A stretch of DNA of 64,000 nucleotides from Kordiimonas sediminis (GTDB lineage: Bacteria > Pseudomonadota > Alphaproteobacteria > Sphingomonadales > Kordiimonadaceae). A model generated the notes under the pieces. The model searched no databases. It was not told the origin of the DNA and saw nothing but the letters and a program-made list of their open reading frames with translations. The position numbers and the translations under genes were made by a program. The stretch covers positions 496,001 through 560,000 of the forward strand of contig NZ_BNCI01000002.1 of NCBI RefSeq assembly GCF_014656395.1. Direction: 5' to 3'. Below, in pieces: positions 9,367-19,355 of the stretch; within the stretch, counting starts at the first letter, position 1, and each line of letters opens with the position of its first letter.

Positions 9367-10542
9367 TTGGGTTTAGAGAGACTGGGGGTAGTTGTGTCTG
9401 GCCAAGAATTTGTTGACGTTCGAGGGAATCCTGAACTTTCACAGCGCATTGACTATTTAAGAGTATTCGCAATTCTTACTATTGTTGGTTTTCATATAGC
9501 GCCAATGGTTGACGGTGCATATGTAGAGCCATACCCAATGTTTGAGAGCAAACTTGTGTATTTTCTCAAGATAGTTTTCAAGGAAGTATTTGCCTCAAGC
9601 AGTATGGTCATTCTGCCAACGATTACCGGAATATTGATATTTTCCCGACCAATCAGCCGCTCTTATTTTGATAATGTTAAAACCTGGTCTCGTTCTCTAT
9701 TGCTGCCGTATTTAACCTGGGGGCTAATAGCTGCTGCAGGTTTCTTTATAGTTCTTGAACTTGGGACACCACACAATGCAAATATGCGGTTTTATGAGTT
9801 TAGCCTGTATAATTTTGCTGACGCAGTGTTGGGCATTGAAGGACTGCCACTGAATCAACCAATCTACTTCATGCGAAATATGTTCATCTTGTTGTTATTT
9901 TATCCGGTTATCGGGCAGCTTGTGCGTAAAATGGGTATATGGATTGTGGGGCTGGTGTTTATCCTGGATGCTTCTGGCGCTCCGCTTCCTCTTTTTTATG
10001 ATAGCTGGAACATACCTTCCGGCCTTATTCTGGGTGCGTATCTTGCGACCAGGCCGGCCTTGTTGTTTGGGGCAGAAAAATATGGACCATATGCGCTGGC
10101 TATCTGGTTAATACTTGGCGGAACTTTATGTTACGTCACTGTTTTCGTGTCCGATGCGTCCACAAGAGGAATACTTCCTTATCTTGATGGTGCAGACAGA
10201 TATTTCTCCGTGGTGGCTATATGGTGGCTTTCAAGATACTTTGCTTCGGGATTAGCAGGGCGGATATTTGAAAAAGTACGCCCGTTCAGTTTTCCAATCT
10301 TTTGCATGCATTTGCCCATTTTGCTCGTATTTTGGAAGCTGTATAGCTTATTCTCCGATGGGTCACCTTCTTCCTATATGGTGTATTTGCTTCTGAATGT
10401 GCCTTTGGCTGTTGCTGTGTGTATAACCACGGCAAAGATTGCAGAAAATATCTGCCCTAATCTTTGGGCATTTGTAATGGGGCAAAGGTCCAGAAGTTTC
10501 ATAGATCAAGGCAGAAAAGCTGCCGCATCCGCCACTAGCTAA
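9367..10542 (+). CDS. Acyltransferase 3 family membrane protein
   Basis: A roughly 390-residue polytopic membrane protein of the acyltransferase 3 family, which O-acylates extracytoplasmic glycans or lipids. The first helix carries the family signature RIDYLRVFAILTIVGFH, with the conserved His, and about ten hydrophobic segments follow. The start is uncertain: the TTG at 9367 has a GTAGGGG site 6 nt upstream, while a GTG at 9394 has a GGGGG site and would remove nine residues. The acceptor is unknown and the gene stands alone between the outer-membrane barrel and mfd. A second member of the family is encoded at 42808-43884. Confidence 0.85.
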   Translation: MGLERLGVVVSGQEFVDVRGNPELSQRIDYLRVFAILTIVGFHIAPMVDGAYVEPYPMFESKLVYFLKIVFKEVFASSSMVILPTITGILIFSRPISRSYFDNVKTWSRSLLLPYLTWGLIAAAGFFIVLELGTPHNANMRFYEFSLYNFADAVLGIEGLPLNQPIYFMRNMFILLLFYPVIGQLVRKMGIWIVGLVFILDASGAPLPLFYDSWNIPSGLILGAYLATRPALLFGAEKYGPYALAIWLILGGTLCYVTVFVSDASTRGILPYLDGADRYFSVVAIWWLSRYFASGLAGRIFEKVRPFSFPIFCMHLPILLVFWKLYSLFSDGSPSSYMVYLLLNVPLAVAVCITTAKIAENICPNLWAFVMGQRSRSFIDQGRKAAASATS

Positions 10543-10566
10543 AGCAGACGCGATATAGTTTGAGCC

Positions 10567-13500
10567 TTAAAGAGTGGTGGCGAGATTTGCCAGATTTCTG
10601 GCTATCGCTGCCACGGTTTTAATTTTGGCGCTGACTTTTTCCATCCGGGCGAAATAAACCAGCTTGTGGTCAGGGCGTAATTTTGCAGACTTTCCAGTGG
10701 ACGATATAAACTCTACCAGGCCGGCCGGATTAGAATATTTGTCATCTTTAAAGCTGATTATGATGCCCTTGGGGCCCGCTTCAATTTTCTCAATGCCAGC
10801 ACGTTTACAGTGGCCTTTTATGATCATAATAGCAGCCAGCTGTTTGACTTCTGGCGGCAGGGCACCAAAGCGGTCAATCAGTTCAGCACAGTAAGCGTCC
10901 ACATCTTCACGGGTGTCCAGATCTGCTAAACGGCGATACAGTGCCATTCGCTGGGTCAGGTCAGGCACATACCGTTCCGGGATCATGACCGTGGCGCCAA
11001 TATTGATGGTAGGCGACCAGTCTGTGTCATAGTCGTCAAAGTCGGATGCACCGCTTTTGGCCTCTGCAACAGCTTCCTCAAGCATTTTTTGGTACAGTTC
11101 CACACCAACTTCTTTTACGTGGCCTGATTGTTCATCCCCAAGGAGGTTACCAGCACCCCGAATGTCCATATCATGACTGGCGATGGTAAATCCTGCTCCC
11201 AACGTATCCAGTGACTGCAAGACCTGAAGCCGTTTGTCGGCATTGTCCGTTAACATTTTGCCGTGCGGTGTTGTCAGGTATGCATAGGCACGGGTTTTGG
11301 ACCGTCCGACACGGCCGCGCAACTGATATAACTGTGCCAGGCCAAACATGTCAGCGCGGTGAATAACCATGGTGTTGGCTGTCGGGATGTCGATGCCACT
11401 TTCGACAATAGTGGTCGACAACAGAACATCATACTGGCCTTCATAAAATGCCGTCATGACGTCTTCAATCTGTGTCGGGGTCATCTGTCCGTGCGCGACG
11501 ATGAATTTCACTTCCGGAACCTGTTCTTTCAGGAACTCAGCTGCGTCATCTAGATCGGCAATGCGCGGACAAACATAAAAGCTTTGCCCCCCTCTATAAT
11601 GTTCCCGCAGAAGGGCTTCCCGCACAACAATGGGATCAAACGGCAGGACAAAGGTTCTGACAGCCAGACGGTCAACCGGCGGTGTAGCAATAATTGACAA
11701 ATCGCGAATACCGCTCATGGCCATTTGCAAGGTGCGCGGTATAGGGGTAGCGGTAAGTGTCAATACATGGACGTTGCTTTTCAGCTCTTTCAGCTTTTCT
11801 TTGTGAGCCACACCGAAATGTTGTTCTTCGTCGACGATCAACAAACCCAGATGTTTGAACTCAATTCCCTTGCCCAGAAGCGCGTGTGTTCCCACCACAA
11901 TATCCACGGTGCCTTTGCGCATCTCTTCTTTTGTGGCTTTAACGTCTCCGCTGCTGACAAGGCGTGATAGCTGTGCAACTCTGACGGGGAGGCCTCTGAA
12001 GCGTTCAGAAAAAGTCAAATAGTGCTGACGGGCAAGAAGGGTTGTCGGAGCAACCAGAACCACCTGAAACCCTGCCATAACGGCTAGGAAAGCTGCCCTT
12101 AGTGCCACTTCTGTTTTCCCAAAACCTACATCACCACAGACAAGACGGTCCATGGGTTTTCCGCTAGATAAATCCTGCATAACGTCGCCGATTGACCGTA
12201 GTTGATCATCCGTCTCTGTGTAGGGGAAGCGGGCACAGAATTCGTCATACATGCCTTCTGGTGTTATGATACGGTGGCCTTCGCGGAGTTCACGTTCAGC
12301 AGCCAGCTTCATTAACTGGCCAGCCATAACGCGAATGCGTTCTTTCATTTTTGCCTTACGGGCCTGCCATGCAACACCGCCTAGCTTATCTAGCTGTGCG
12401 CCGGCATCTTCCGAGCCGTACCGGCTTAGAATTTCGATGTTCTCAACCGGGACATAGAGCTTATCGCCCCCATGATAGATGAGAAGCAGGCAATCATGCG
12501 CTGCCCCTGAGACTTGAATGGTTTCCAGCCCTTCAAAACGTCCGATACCGTGACTGGCGTGCACAACCAGATCACCGGGTGTCAGCGCGCTGGCTTCAGT
12601 CAGGAAATTGTCTGCCTTCTTGCTGCGTCTGGATTTTCTGACCAATCGGTCGCCCAGAATATCTTGCTCAGAAATGACAGCAAGATCGGCGGTCTCGAAA
12701 CCCTTCTCCAGCGGAAGGACGGTAACGACCACCCCTTTGCCGGTTTCCCGTCGGATGCTGGACCAATCAGGTGCAATCCCCACGGGGGAGACGTCGTGAT
12801 CTTCCAAAACACCTTTGAGGCGCTCCGCCGCCCCTTCCGAATAAGAGGCGAAAACGACACGTTTTTTCAGGTCCTGCAGCGCATCCACATGGTCTTTGAC
12901 ACTGTCGTAGATATTAATGTCTCTGGAATTTCTTTCCGGCGCAAAATCCCGGCCGACACGTGAGTCAAAAGAGAGACTGTTCAGGCTATCAGGCAGTTGA
13001 AACGGACTGAAATGATGGGCATTCAGCTCTTCAATCTGATGATGCCATTCCTGTGCCGGCATAAAGAGACTTGCAACGGGTACTGGTTTATATACCGGCA
13101 TTCGTGCATCTTTCGATGCTTTGGATAGTTGAAGTGCTTCATCCCGGGCGCTGAAGTAATCAGCGATCGCTTTTTCCCGTTCTGCAACCGCTTCCTCACA
13201 CTGCGGGTCCAGTGTGACCATAGGATCATCAACATACTCAAAAAGTGTCGACAGACTTTCATGGAAGTAGGGGAGCCAGTGTTCTGCCCCCTGATGTTTG
13301 CGTGCTTCGCTGATGGCGGCGTAAAGGGCATCTTCCCCTTTGGTAGGGCCAAAAGCTGCAACATATCGCTGCCGAAACAAAGTAACCGTTTCAGGTGTAA
13401 GGGAATATTCAGAAGCAGGTTTCAGGTGAATGCTGTTCACACGCTGCGTTGTCAGCTGTGTCAATGGATCAAACGCGCGGATACTATCAAGTTCGTCGCC

Positions 13501-14076
13501 AAAGAAGTCCAGTCGCAGTGGTTCCTCTGCACCTGGCGGAAACAGATCAACCAGACCGCCACGGACGGCAAATTCACCGGCGTCCATAACCTGACTGGAC
13601 CTGTTATAGCCATTCTGGGCCAAAAACTCGGTCAGGGACGTCATGTCGACCAGATCACCGGGTTTTGCACTAAAAGTAGCGCGTTTCACACTGGTTTTCG
13701 GCGGAACGCGCTGCAAAGCGGCATTGACGGTTGTTAGTATGATTGCAGGTGCTTTGAAGGCTGAGGTACAGAGCCTTGAAAGAGTATGCATCCGGTGTGC
13801 AATGATATCAGCGTGTGGGCTAACCCTGTCATAGGGCAAGCAGTCCCACGCCGGGAATTCGATGATCTCCAGATCAGGAGAGAAAAAGCGAATAGCGGCC
13901 TTCAACTCGGCCAGTCTTGCATCATCGCGGGCAATATGCAGAAGCGGTTTTTTACGGGTAGCAAAGGCCCTTGAAGCCAGCGTGCCCAGTAGCATGCTGT
14001 CAAACCCAGCTGTTACACCGCCAATATTCAGTGGCAGTTCACTGTCTAGAATTTTGGTTACTAAGCTGTCCTGCAT
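10567..14076 (-). CDS. mfd: Transcription-repair coupling factor Mfd
   Basis: Mfd removes RNA polymerase stalled at DNA lesions and recruits UvrA. At 1169 residues it has normal length. The N-terminal UvrB-like module has the [15 protein letters not shown] segment; a CarD-like RNA polymerase interaction domain follows near residues 495-560 ([17 protein letters not shown]). The SF2 translocase motor has a Walker A GDVGFGKT beginning at Gly648, DEEQ box, TATPIPRTL motif III and the motif [11 protein letters not shown]. The C-terminal TRCF domain is present. It ends 24 nt from the convergent acyltransferase gene and lies downstream of sdhE on the same strand. Confidence 0.98.
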   Translation of the reverse strand: MQDSLVTKILDSELPLNIGGVTAGFDSMLLGTLASRAFATRKKPLLHIARDDARLAELKAAIRFFSPDLEIIEFPAWDCLPYDRVSPHADIIAHRMHTLSRLCTSAFKAPAIILTTVNAALQRVPPKTSVKRATFSAKPGDLVDMTSLTEFLAQNGYNRSSQVMDAGEFAVRGGLVDLFPPGAEEPLRLDFFGDELDSIRAFDPLTQLTTQRVNSIHLKPASEYSLTPETVTLFRQRYVAAFGPTKGEDALYAAISEARKHQGAEHWLPYFHESLSTLFEYVDDPMVTLDPQCEEAVAEREKAIADYFSARDEALQLSKASKDARMPVYKPVPVASLFMPAQEWHHQIEELNAHHFSPFQLPDSLNSLSFDSRVGRDFAPERNSRDINIYDSVKDHVDALQDLKKRVVFASYSEGAAERLKGVLEDHDVSPVGIAPDWSSIRRETGKGVVVTVLPLEKGFETADLAVISEQDILGDRLVRKSRRSKKADNFLTEASALTPGDLVVHASHGIGRFEGLETIQVSGAAHDCLLLIYHGGDKLYVPVENIEILSRYGSEDAGAQLDKLGGVAWQARKAKMKERIRVMAGQLMKLAAERELREGHRIITPEGMYDEFCARFPYTETDDQLRSIGDVMQDLSSGKPMDRLVCGDVGFGKTEVALRAAFLAVMAGFQVVLVAPTTLLARQHYLTFSERFRGLPVRVAQLSRLVSSGDVKATKEEMRKGTVDIVVGTHALLGKGIEFKHLGLLIVDEEQHFGVAHKEKLKELKSNVHVLTLTATPIPRTLQMAMSGIRDLSIIATPPVDRLAVRTFVLPFDPIVVREALLREHYRGGQSFYVCPRIADLDDAAEFLKEQVPEVKFIVAHGQMTPTQIEDVMTAFYEGQYDVLLSTTIVESGIDIPTANTMVIHRADMFGLAQLYQLRGRVGRSKTRAYAYLTTPHGKMLTDNADKRLQVLQSLDTLGAGFTIASHDMDIRGAGNLLGDEQSGHVKEVGVELYQKMLEEAVAEAKSGASDFDDYDTDWSPTINIGATVMIPERYVPDLTQRMALYRRLADLDTREDVDAYCAELIDRFGALPPEVKQLAAIMIIKGHCKRAGIEKIEAGPKGIIISFKDDKYSNPAGLVEFISSTGKSAKLRPDHKLVYFARMEKVSAKIKTVAAIARNLANLATTL

Positions 14077-14091
14077 GGTCAGGCGAACCGT

Positions 14092-14394
14092 TTATTTGGC
14101 TTTTAGGGTCATGAAGTCGAGCTTTTGCAAACGCTGCATCATGTCACCCTGAAACTTTTCAGGCACACCTTCTCCTGATGTTACCCAGCCTAGGATTTCC
14201 TGGTCCTGTTCTTCAAACAGCGCTTCAAACCATTCACACTCAGCATGATCGAAATCTTTGACATTGGCTTCTATGAAGTTGCCAAAAATCAAATCTAGTT
14301 CCTTGATGCCGCGATGCCAGGCTCTGAACAACAGTCTGCGCTTCCGGTTCTCTAGGTCAAGTTCACGATGTGGATTATAGGTAAGGTCAGTCAT
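14092..14394 (-). CDS. sdhE: Succinate dehydrogenase assembly factor SdhE
   Basis: A 100-residue helical protein of the SdhE/Sdh5 family, which helps attach FAD covalently to SdhA. The N-terminal RKRRLLFRAWHRGIKE segment, with the invariant Arg-Gly-x-x-Glu, is the family hallmark and is followed by Asp-Leu and an acidic C-terminal half. The ATG at 14394 is preferred over the one at 14424 because a GGAGAG site lies 8 nt upstream and family members begin here. It is divergent from recG across roughly 100 bases and immediately precedes mfd, an arrangement common in Alphaproteobacteria. Confidence 0.92.
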   Translation of the reverse strand: MTDLTYNPHRELDLENRKRRLLFRAWHRGIKELDLIFGNFIEANVKDFDHAECEWFEALFEEQDQEILGWVTSGEGVPEKFQGDMMQRLQKLDFMTLKAK

Positions 14395-14497
14395 GGGGCT
14401 ACTCTCCGGGTTCGCGCGCACCATAGAATATGCCCTCTTGCAGATAAAGGAAAAGTTAGTAGGTTAGGAAAGAAATGTTCCGGGGGACAGGGCGCTT

Positions 14498-16597
14498 ATG
14501 CGACCAGAATTATTATATCCATATTTTGCAGATATCGAGGCTTTGCCTGGAATAGGCAAACGTACGCGTGCAGGCTTTGAACGTGCTGCGGGCGGACGGT
14601 ATGTCGATTTGTTATTTCATTTGCCGTCAGGTGTTATTGATCGTCGTTACCGGCCAACTGTTATGGAGGCTGCAGAAAACAGTATCGCCACACTGGAAGT
14701 GGATGTGGTCCAGCATTATCCAGCCCCGAACAAACGCGCACCATATAAGGTGGTTTGCCGTGATGACAGTGGAGACCTAACGCTTGTGTTCTTCCATGCG
14801 CGGAAGGACTGGTTGCTGCGTCAGTTGCCAGAGGGTAGTCGCCGTCTAGTCAGCGGAAAGATTGAAAAATATCAGGGTAAAGTCCAGATTACCCATCCTG
14901 ACTATATGGTAGATCCTGCAACCCCGGATGATCTTCCGCTTCTTGAGACACTGTATCCTCTTAGTGCAGGAGTATCGCTTAAAGTCCTGAGAAAAGCGTT
15001 GTTGCAAGCACTGTCCGAGGTGCCGTCACTGCCAGAATGGAACCGACCTGATTTAATCGAGAAAGAAAACTGGCCAACATTCCTTGACGCACTCAAGTCG
15101 GTTCACCAGCCTGAAAGTGCAGCAGATGTAGCGCCTGAACATGCCGCACGGCGGCGACTTGCCTATGATGAACTGGTGGCAACACAGCTTGCGCTGGCAA
15201 TCGTCCGTGAAGAATCGCGGCGTAAGAAGGGGCGCTCTTTAACGGGACAGGGTCACTATGTTGATGCTGTTCGTGCGTTACTTCCTTACCAGTTAACAGG
15301 GGATCAGGAAAAAGCGTTCTCCGAGATAGTCGCTGATATGCAGTCTGCCCGGTCCATGTTCAGGTTGGTACAGGGGGACGTCGGCAGCGGCAAGACGGTG
15401 GTGGCCCTGTTGGCGATGGCATACGCAAAAGATGCGGGGGTACAGGCTGCAATGCTGGCACCAACGGAAATATTGGCGCGGCAGCACCTTGCCTCAATTG
15501 CGTCTGTAGCGGAACAAGCGGGGATTTCCGTCCGGCTTTTGACGGGCCGTATTAAAGGCAGGGAACGAGCCGAGATACTCCAGGGCCTAAAAGAGGGAAC
15601 CATTGATATTCTTGTCGGAACACACGCAATCATCCAGGCAGATATTGAGTTTGCCGATCTGGGGTTGGCTGTCATCGACGAACAACACCGTTTTGGGGTG
15701 CAGCAGCGTATGGCTTTGTCAGATAAGGGTAAGGTGGGGGTAGATGTTGTTGGTATGACCGCAACACCAATTCCCAGAACGCTGACCCTTACGGCATACG
15801 GCGATATGGATGTGTCGCGAATTGTTGAAAAACCACCGGGCAGGAAACCAATTGATACGCGTGTTGTTTCCCTTGAACGGATTGCAGATGTGGCAGCAGG
15901 CGCAAAAAGGGCCGTGACCAGTGGCGCACGGGTGTACTGGGTTTGCCCACTAGTCGAGGAAAGCCAGGTTACAGACCTGGCCGCGGCTGAGGAACGTTTT
16001 GAAAGCCTGAAAACCCTGTTTCCAGAACGGGTTGGCTTGGTCCACGGTAGAATGAAAGGCCCGGATAAGGATAGCGTCATGCAGGCGTTTGCTACTGGTG
16101 ATCTGGATGTTCTTGTTGCGACGACAGTCATCGAAGTGGGCGTGGACGTGCCTGAGGCAACAGTCATGGTCATTGAACATGCAGAGCGGTTTGGACTGGC
16201 ACAGTTGCACCAGCTGCGTGGCCGTGTAGGGCGGGGCGGAGACAAATCCACTTGCATCCTGCTTCGGTCCAATACTGTTTCAGAGGTGGCACGTTCCAGA
16301 TTGCAGATCATGCGTGAAACCGAAGATGGATTTTTAATTGCCGAGGAGGATTTGCGTCTTAGAGGGTCTGGCGAGATTTTGGGCACGCGGCAAAGCGGAC
16401 TGCCAGAGTTCAGGCTTGTTGATTTTGTTGCCCATAGTGATCTGATCGAAATTGCCCGTGATGATGCAAGACATGCGACGTCAACTGTCTGGTTCGGCAA
16501 GGAAGGGGAACGGGATGAACGCAGACGCGAGGCTTTGCGACATTTGCTGTATTTGTTTGAACGGGACGAGGGTGTCCGCATGATGAAGTCAGGGTAA
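14498..16597 (+). CDS. recG: ATP-dependent DNA helicase RecG
   Basis: RecG remodels stalled replication forks and Holliday junctions. The 699-residue protein has an N-terminal wedge/OB domain (about 50-160), then an SF2 motor with Walker A GDVGSGKT at about 293-300, a DEQH box in AVIDEQHRFGVQQR, a TATPIPRTL motif and a QLRGRVGRG motif VI. The C-terminal LRGSGEILGTRQSG segment is typical. The acyl-CoA carboxylase gene starts 6 nt after the stop, so the two may be translated from one mRNA. Confidence 0.98.
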   Translation: MRPELLYPYFADIEALPGIGKRTRAGFERAAGGRYVDLLFHLPSGVIDRRYRPTVMEAAENSIATLEVDVVQHYPAPNKRAPYKVVCRDDSGDLTLVFFHARKDWLLRQLPEGSRRLVSGKIEKYQGKVQITHPDYMVDPATPDDLPLLETLYPLSAGVSLKVLRKALLQALSEVPSLPEWNRPDLIEKENWPTFLDALKSVHQPESAADVAPEHAARRRLAYDELVATQLALAIVREESRRKKGRSLTGQGHYVDAVRALLPYQLTGDQEKAFSEIVADMQSARSMFRLVQGDVGSGKTVVALLAMAYAKDAGVQAAMLAPTEILARQHLASIASVAEQAGISVRLLTGRIKGRERAEILQGLKEGTIDILVGTHAIIQADIEFADLGLAVIDEQHRFGVQQRMALSDKGKVGVDVVGMTATPIPRTLTLTAYGDMDVSRIVEKPPGRKPIDTRVVSLERIADVAAGAKRAVTSGARVYWVCPLVEESQVTDLAAAEERFESLKTLFPERVGLVHGRMKGPDKDSVMQAFATGDLDVLVATTVIEVGVDVPEATVMVIEHAERFGLAQLHQLRGRVGRGGDKSTCILLRSNTVSEVARSRLQIMRETEDGFLIAEEDLRLRGSGEILGTRQSGLPEFRLVDFVAHSDLIEIARDDARHATSTVWFGKEGERDERRREALRHLLYLFERDEGVRMMKSG

Positions 16598-16603
16598 AGT
16601 GCG

Positions 16604-18136
16604 ATGAGTTGGGAAAAATCACTGGACGAAAAACAAAAACGGGAATTACTTGCTGAAAAGATGGGCGGTGAGGACAAGCTTGCGCGTCAGTATGCTCGGG
16701 GCAAACTGGATGTCAGACAGCGACTAATCAGAATGGCAGATCCCGGTTCATTCCGGGAAATAGGTAAACTTGCCGGTAAGGGGATCTATGATGATCAGGG
16801 CGAGCTGGTGGATGCGATACCCGCGAACTTTCTCTTTGGCAAGGCAGAGATTAACCGTCGTCCTGCCGTCTTAGGTGGGGATGATTTTACAGTGCGGGGT
16901 GGTGCAGCAGACGCAGCCATCTGGCGCAAAGCGGTTATGTGCGAACAGATGGCGCATGAATACGGCATACCTCTGATCCGGTTGATAGACGGCACAGGCG
17001 GTGGCGGTTCCGTTAAAATGCTGGAAGATATGGGACTTACATATGTGCCGTATCTGCCCGGATGGGAGCATGTTGTGAAAAATCTGGACACGGTGCCTGT
17101 TGTATCGCTTGCCCTTGGTTCCGTCGCCGGGCTTGGTGCGGCGCGTGTTGTCGCCAGTCATTACAGTGTTATGGTGCGCGGTATGTCTCATATGTTTACG
17201 GCCGGGCCAGCCGTTGTTGCCGCAATCGGAGAAAATCATGACAAAGATGCGCTGGGCGGGGCAGATATTCATGGCCGCAACGGTACGGTCGATGATGTCG
17301 TGGATACAGAAGAAGAGGCATTTGACCGCGCGCGCAGGTTTTTGAGCTATCTGCCGTCATTTGCTGGACAGATGGCCGAACGTTCTGACCCAACTGATCG
17401 GGTGTTGCGGCGGGAGGAAAGTCTGGTCACAGCAGTTCCCGAAGACAGGCGTGCCGCATACAGTATGCGCCGTATATTGGAGGCTGTTTTTGATCATAAA
17501 TCTGTGTTTGAGATGGGGCGCCGCTGGGGGCAGTCGTTGATCACAGCCTTTGCACGATTAGATGGCTATCCTGTTGCTGTTCTTGCAAATGATCCCAGTT
17601 TTATGGGCGGCTCTGTCGGGGCAGACGCAGCACGCAAGATGCAACGTTTTATTGCGCTTGCGGAACAGTTCAGGCTTCCGGTTGTGAATTTGGTCGATAA
17701 TCCCGGTTTTATGATTGGTCTGCAGGCAGAAAAAGATGCCACTATTCGGTACGGTGTTGATGCGCTGACCGCCATCTATAAAGCAACGGTTCCCTGGGCG
17801 ACGGTCATCATCCGCAAGGCATACGGTGTTGCAGGTGCCGCGATGAGCGATCACACTAAATTTCAATATCGCTTTGCATGGCCATCCGGTGACTGGGGTA
17901 GTTTGCCTCTCGAAGGGGGGATTGAGGTTGCCTATAAGGCAGAACTTGAAGCTGCTGACGATGCAGCTGCACATCTGGAAGCGATCAAAGCACGACTTGA
18001 TAAAGTGCGCAGTCCGTACCGAACGGCGGAGGCATTTATGGTCGAAGATATTATCGACCCACGCGATACGCGCCCGCTACTTTGCGAATTTGCCTCACTG
18101 GCACAGAGTAAATTGGCACAGAGTAAATTGGCATAG
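16604..18136 (+). CDS. Acyl-CoA carboxylase beta subunit (carboxyltransferase)
   Basis: A 510-residue biotin-dependent carboxyltransferase of the propionyl-/methylcrotonyl-CoA carboxylase beta family. It transfers the carboxyl group from carboxybiotin to an acyl-CoA. The N-terminal half has the GKLDVRQRL segment followed by a GGDDFTVRGGAAD stretch; the second half has NDPSFMGGSVGADAARK and NLVDNPGFMIG motifs that form the oxyanion holes. No biotin carboxylase/BCCP alpha subunit is adjacent, so the substrate cannot be fixed. The C-terminus ends in a short duplicated Leu-Ala-Gln-Ser-Lys unit made by a 15-bp tandem DNA repeat, which looks like a recent slippage event at the stop codon. Confidence 0.9.
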   Translation: MSWEKSLDEKQKRELLAEKMGGEDKLARQYARGKLDVRQRLIRMADPGSFREIGKLAGKGIYDDQGELVDAIPANFLFGKAEINRRPAVLGGDDFTVRGGAADAAIWRKAVMCEQMAHEYGIPLIRLIDGTGGGGSVKMLEDMGLTYVPYLPGWEHVVKNLDTVPVVSLALGSVAGLGAARVVASHYSVMVRGMSHMFTAGPAVVAAIGENHDKDALGGADIHGRNGTVDDVVDTEEEAFDRARRFLSYLPSFAGQMAERSDPTDRVLRREESLVTAVPEDRRAAYSMRRILEAVFDHKSVFEMGRRWGQSLITAFARLDGYPVAVLANDPSFMGGSVGADAARKMQRFIALAEQFRLPVVNLVDNPGFMIGLQAEKDATIRYGVDALTAIYKATVPWATVIIRKAYGVAGAAMSDHTKFQYRFAWPSGDWGSLPLEGGIEVAYKAELEAADDAAAHLEAIKARLDKVRSPYRTAEAFMVEDIIDPRDTRPLLCEFASLAQSKLAQSKLA

Positions 18137-18142
18137 AGTAAA
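18098..18142 (+). repeat. Three 15-bp tandem repeats spanning a stop codon
   Basis: Three consecutive 15-bp units (18098-18112, 18113-18127, 18128-18142) differ by one or two bases. In the third unit a C to T change turns a CAG codon into the TAG stop of the carboxyltransferase gene. The units encode Leu-Ala-Gln-Ser-Lys twice before the stop. Confidence 0.9.
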
Positions 18143-18155
18143 CTGAATAAAGATG

Positions 18156-18183
18156 GGTAGGGCCTGTTTCGACAGGCGCTACC
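18156..18183. terminator. Hairpin between convergent genes
   Basis: Two 5-bp stems (18156-18160 with 18179-18183, and 18162-18166 with 18173-18177) stack around one G-G mismatch with a 6-nt loop. It lies between the carboxylase and ceramide synthase stops. No T-run follows on either strand, so it may be an RNA-stabilising hairpin rather than a true intrinsic terminator. Confidence 0.5.
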
Positions 18184-18215
18184 ACTATGCGCGAGGGAGA
18201 GTAAAGCCAGTCTGA

Positions 18216-19355
18216 TCAGGCTATTTCTTTTTCCCAGATACGCATGGTTTTGTAGATGGAACCACCAGTTTTTTCGATGATGGAAATCATGCCTCCATTA
18301 TCTTCCAGAATCCATCCCATTTCGCAGAAGTATCCACCTCTTTTGTGCATTTCGATACGGGTTTCTTCTGTCATCATGAAGGGCAACATAGCGCCCACAG
18401 GCTTTTTCTGGAACTTTTGGCGAATGCCCATCAAAGGAACCCTGAAACGGTCCTCCCGTTTCGATAGGAACATACGCCAGATTAACTTGAATATTCCAAA
18501 GGGAAACAGGTTTCCGTCCAGATCGCGTATTTTGTAATTAACGTCCGGGATAGATACCATAAAGCCGGCTGGCTCCCCATCATATTCAACGATGAAGGTT
18601 CGGTAGTCCTTAATCAGTGGCTTTAGGGTTTTGGCCGTATGTTCCAGTTCAGCCGCTGTGAAAGGCACATACCCCCAATTGTTTTGCCAGGCGTCATTAA
18701 AGATATCGAAAATAATGGCAAGTTCATTGTCGAAATCTTTCATATTAATCTTACGCAGATTGATATGTTCGTTCTTTTTGGCGTTTTCCCAAATGCGTTT
18801 AATACGGGCAGGTGGCTCCTTATCAACGCCAATCTGCAGCGCATACAAGTCTTTTGCCTTTTCGAAGCCGTATGCAGCCGTCCAGTCCTGATAGGCGGGC
18901 AGACCGTGGGGCATCATAATCATGTTTGGTGTGTCAAAACCGTCTATCAACATACCACATTGTTCATTGGCAGATAATGACCATGGCCCTTGCATTCGTT
19001 TCATGCCGCGTTCTTTTAGCCATGTTTCTGCTTGGTCGAATAAAGCGGTGGCGACTTCCTGTGATACGGCTTCAAACAAACCAAAATGGCCAAGGTTTGG
19101 CCCCCATTTTTCCTGCGCCAGGCTATCGATTTGTGCGGAAATACTGCCGACAGGGATGTCGTTTTGATATGCAACGAAGAAGGCTACTTCTGTATGTTCA
19201 AAGTATGGGTTTTTAGCCGCGCTGAGCGAGTCTAAGCGTTCAAGGGTAAGGGGCTGAACAAAGTTAGGGTCATCTTTGTAAACTGTTCGTGTAACATTAA
19301 TGAAGTCTAGCAGGCCTTTTTTATCCTGAACCTGTTCAACACGAATTTGCTTCAT
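18216..19355 (-). CDS. bcerS: Bacterial ceramide synthase-like GNAT protein
   Basis: A 379-residue protein of the unusual long GNAT-like family that includes the Caulobacter ceramide synthase bCerS, which adds the second acyl chain to the amino group of the long-chain base. A conserved N-terminal YKDDPNFVQPL segment, a central MQGPWSLSANEQCG segment and a C-terminal RGG-YFCEMGWILEDN segment are visible. There is no signal peptide; the enzyme is expected in the cytoplasm, as reported for Caulobacter. Its ATG overlaps the stop of the upstream flippase gene by 4 nt (ATGA), making it the last gene of a tightly coupled lptF-like/lptG-like/flippase/bcerS operon. The assignment rests on family recognition and on the serine palmitoyltransferase block 8 kb away. 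Confidence 0.8.
   Translation of the reverse strand: MKQIRVEQVQDKKGLLDFINVTRTVYKDDPNFVQPLTLERLDSLSAAKNPYFEHTEVAFFVAYQNDIPVGSISAQIDSLAQEKWGPNLGHFGLFEAVSQEVATALFDQAETWLKERGMKRMQGPWSLSANEQCGMLIDGFDTPNMIMMPHGLPAYQDWTAAYGFEKAKDLYALQIGVDKEPPARIKRIWENAKKNEHINLRKINMKDFDNELAIIFDIFNDAWQNNWGYVPFTAAELEHTAKTLKPLIKDYRTFIVEYDGEPAGFMVSIPDVNYKIRDLDGNLFPFGIFKLIWRMFLSKREDRFRVPLMGIRQKFQKKPVGAMLPFMMTEETRIEMHKRGGYFCEMGWILEDNGGMISIIEKTGGSIYKTMRIWEKEIA

Noticed and set aside
12514-12963. Rightward 149-codon frame inside mfd
   Set aside because: Lies wholly within mfd on the other strand and has no recognisable features.
15304-16677. A 457-codon open frame antisense to recG
   Set aside because: Ser/Arg/Pro-rich, no domain, overlaps a certain gene.
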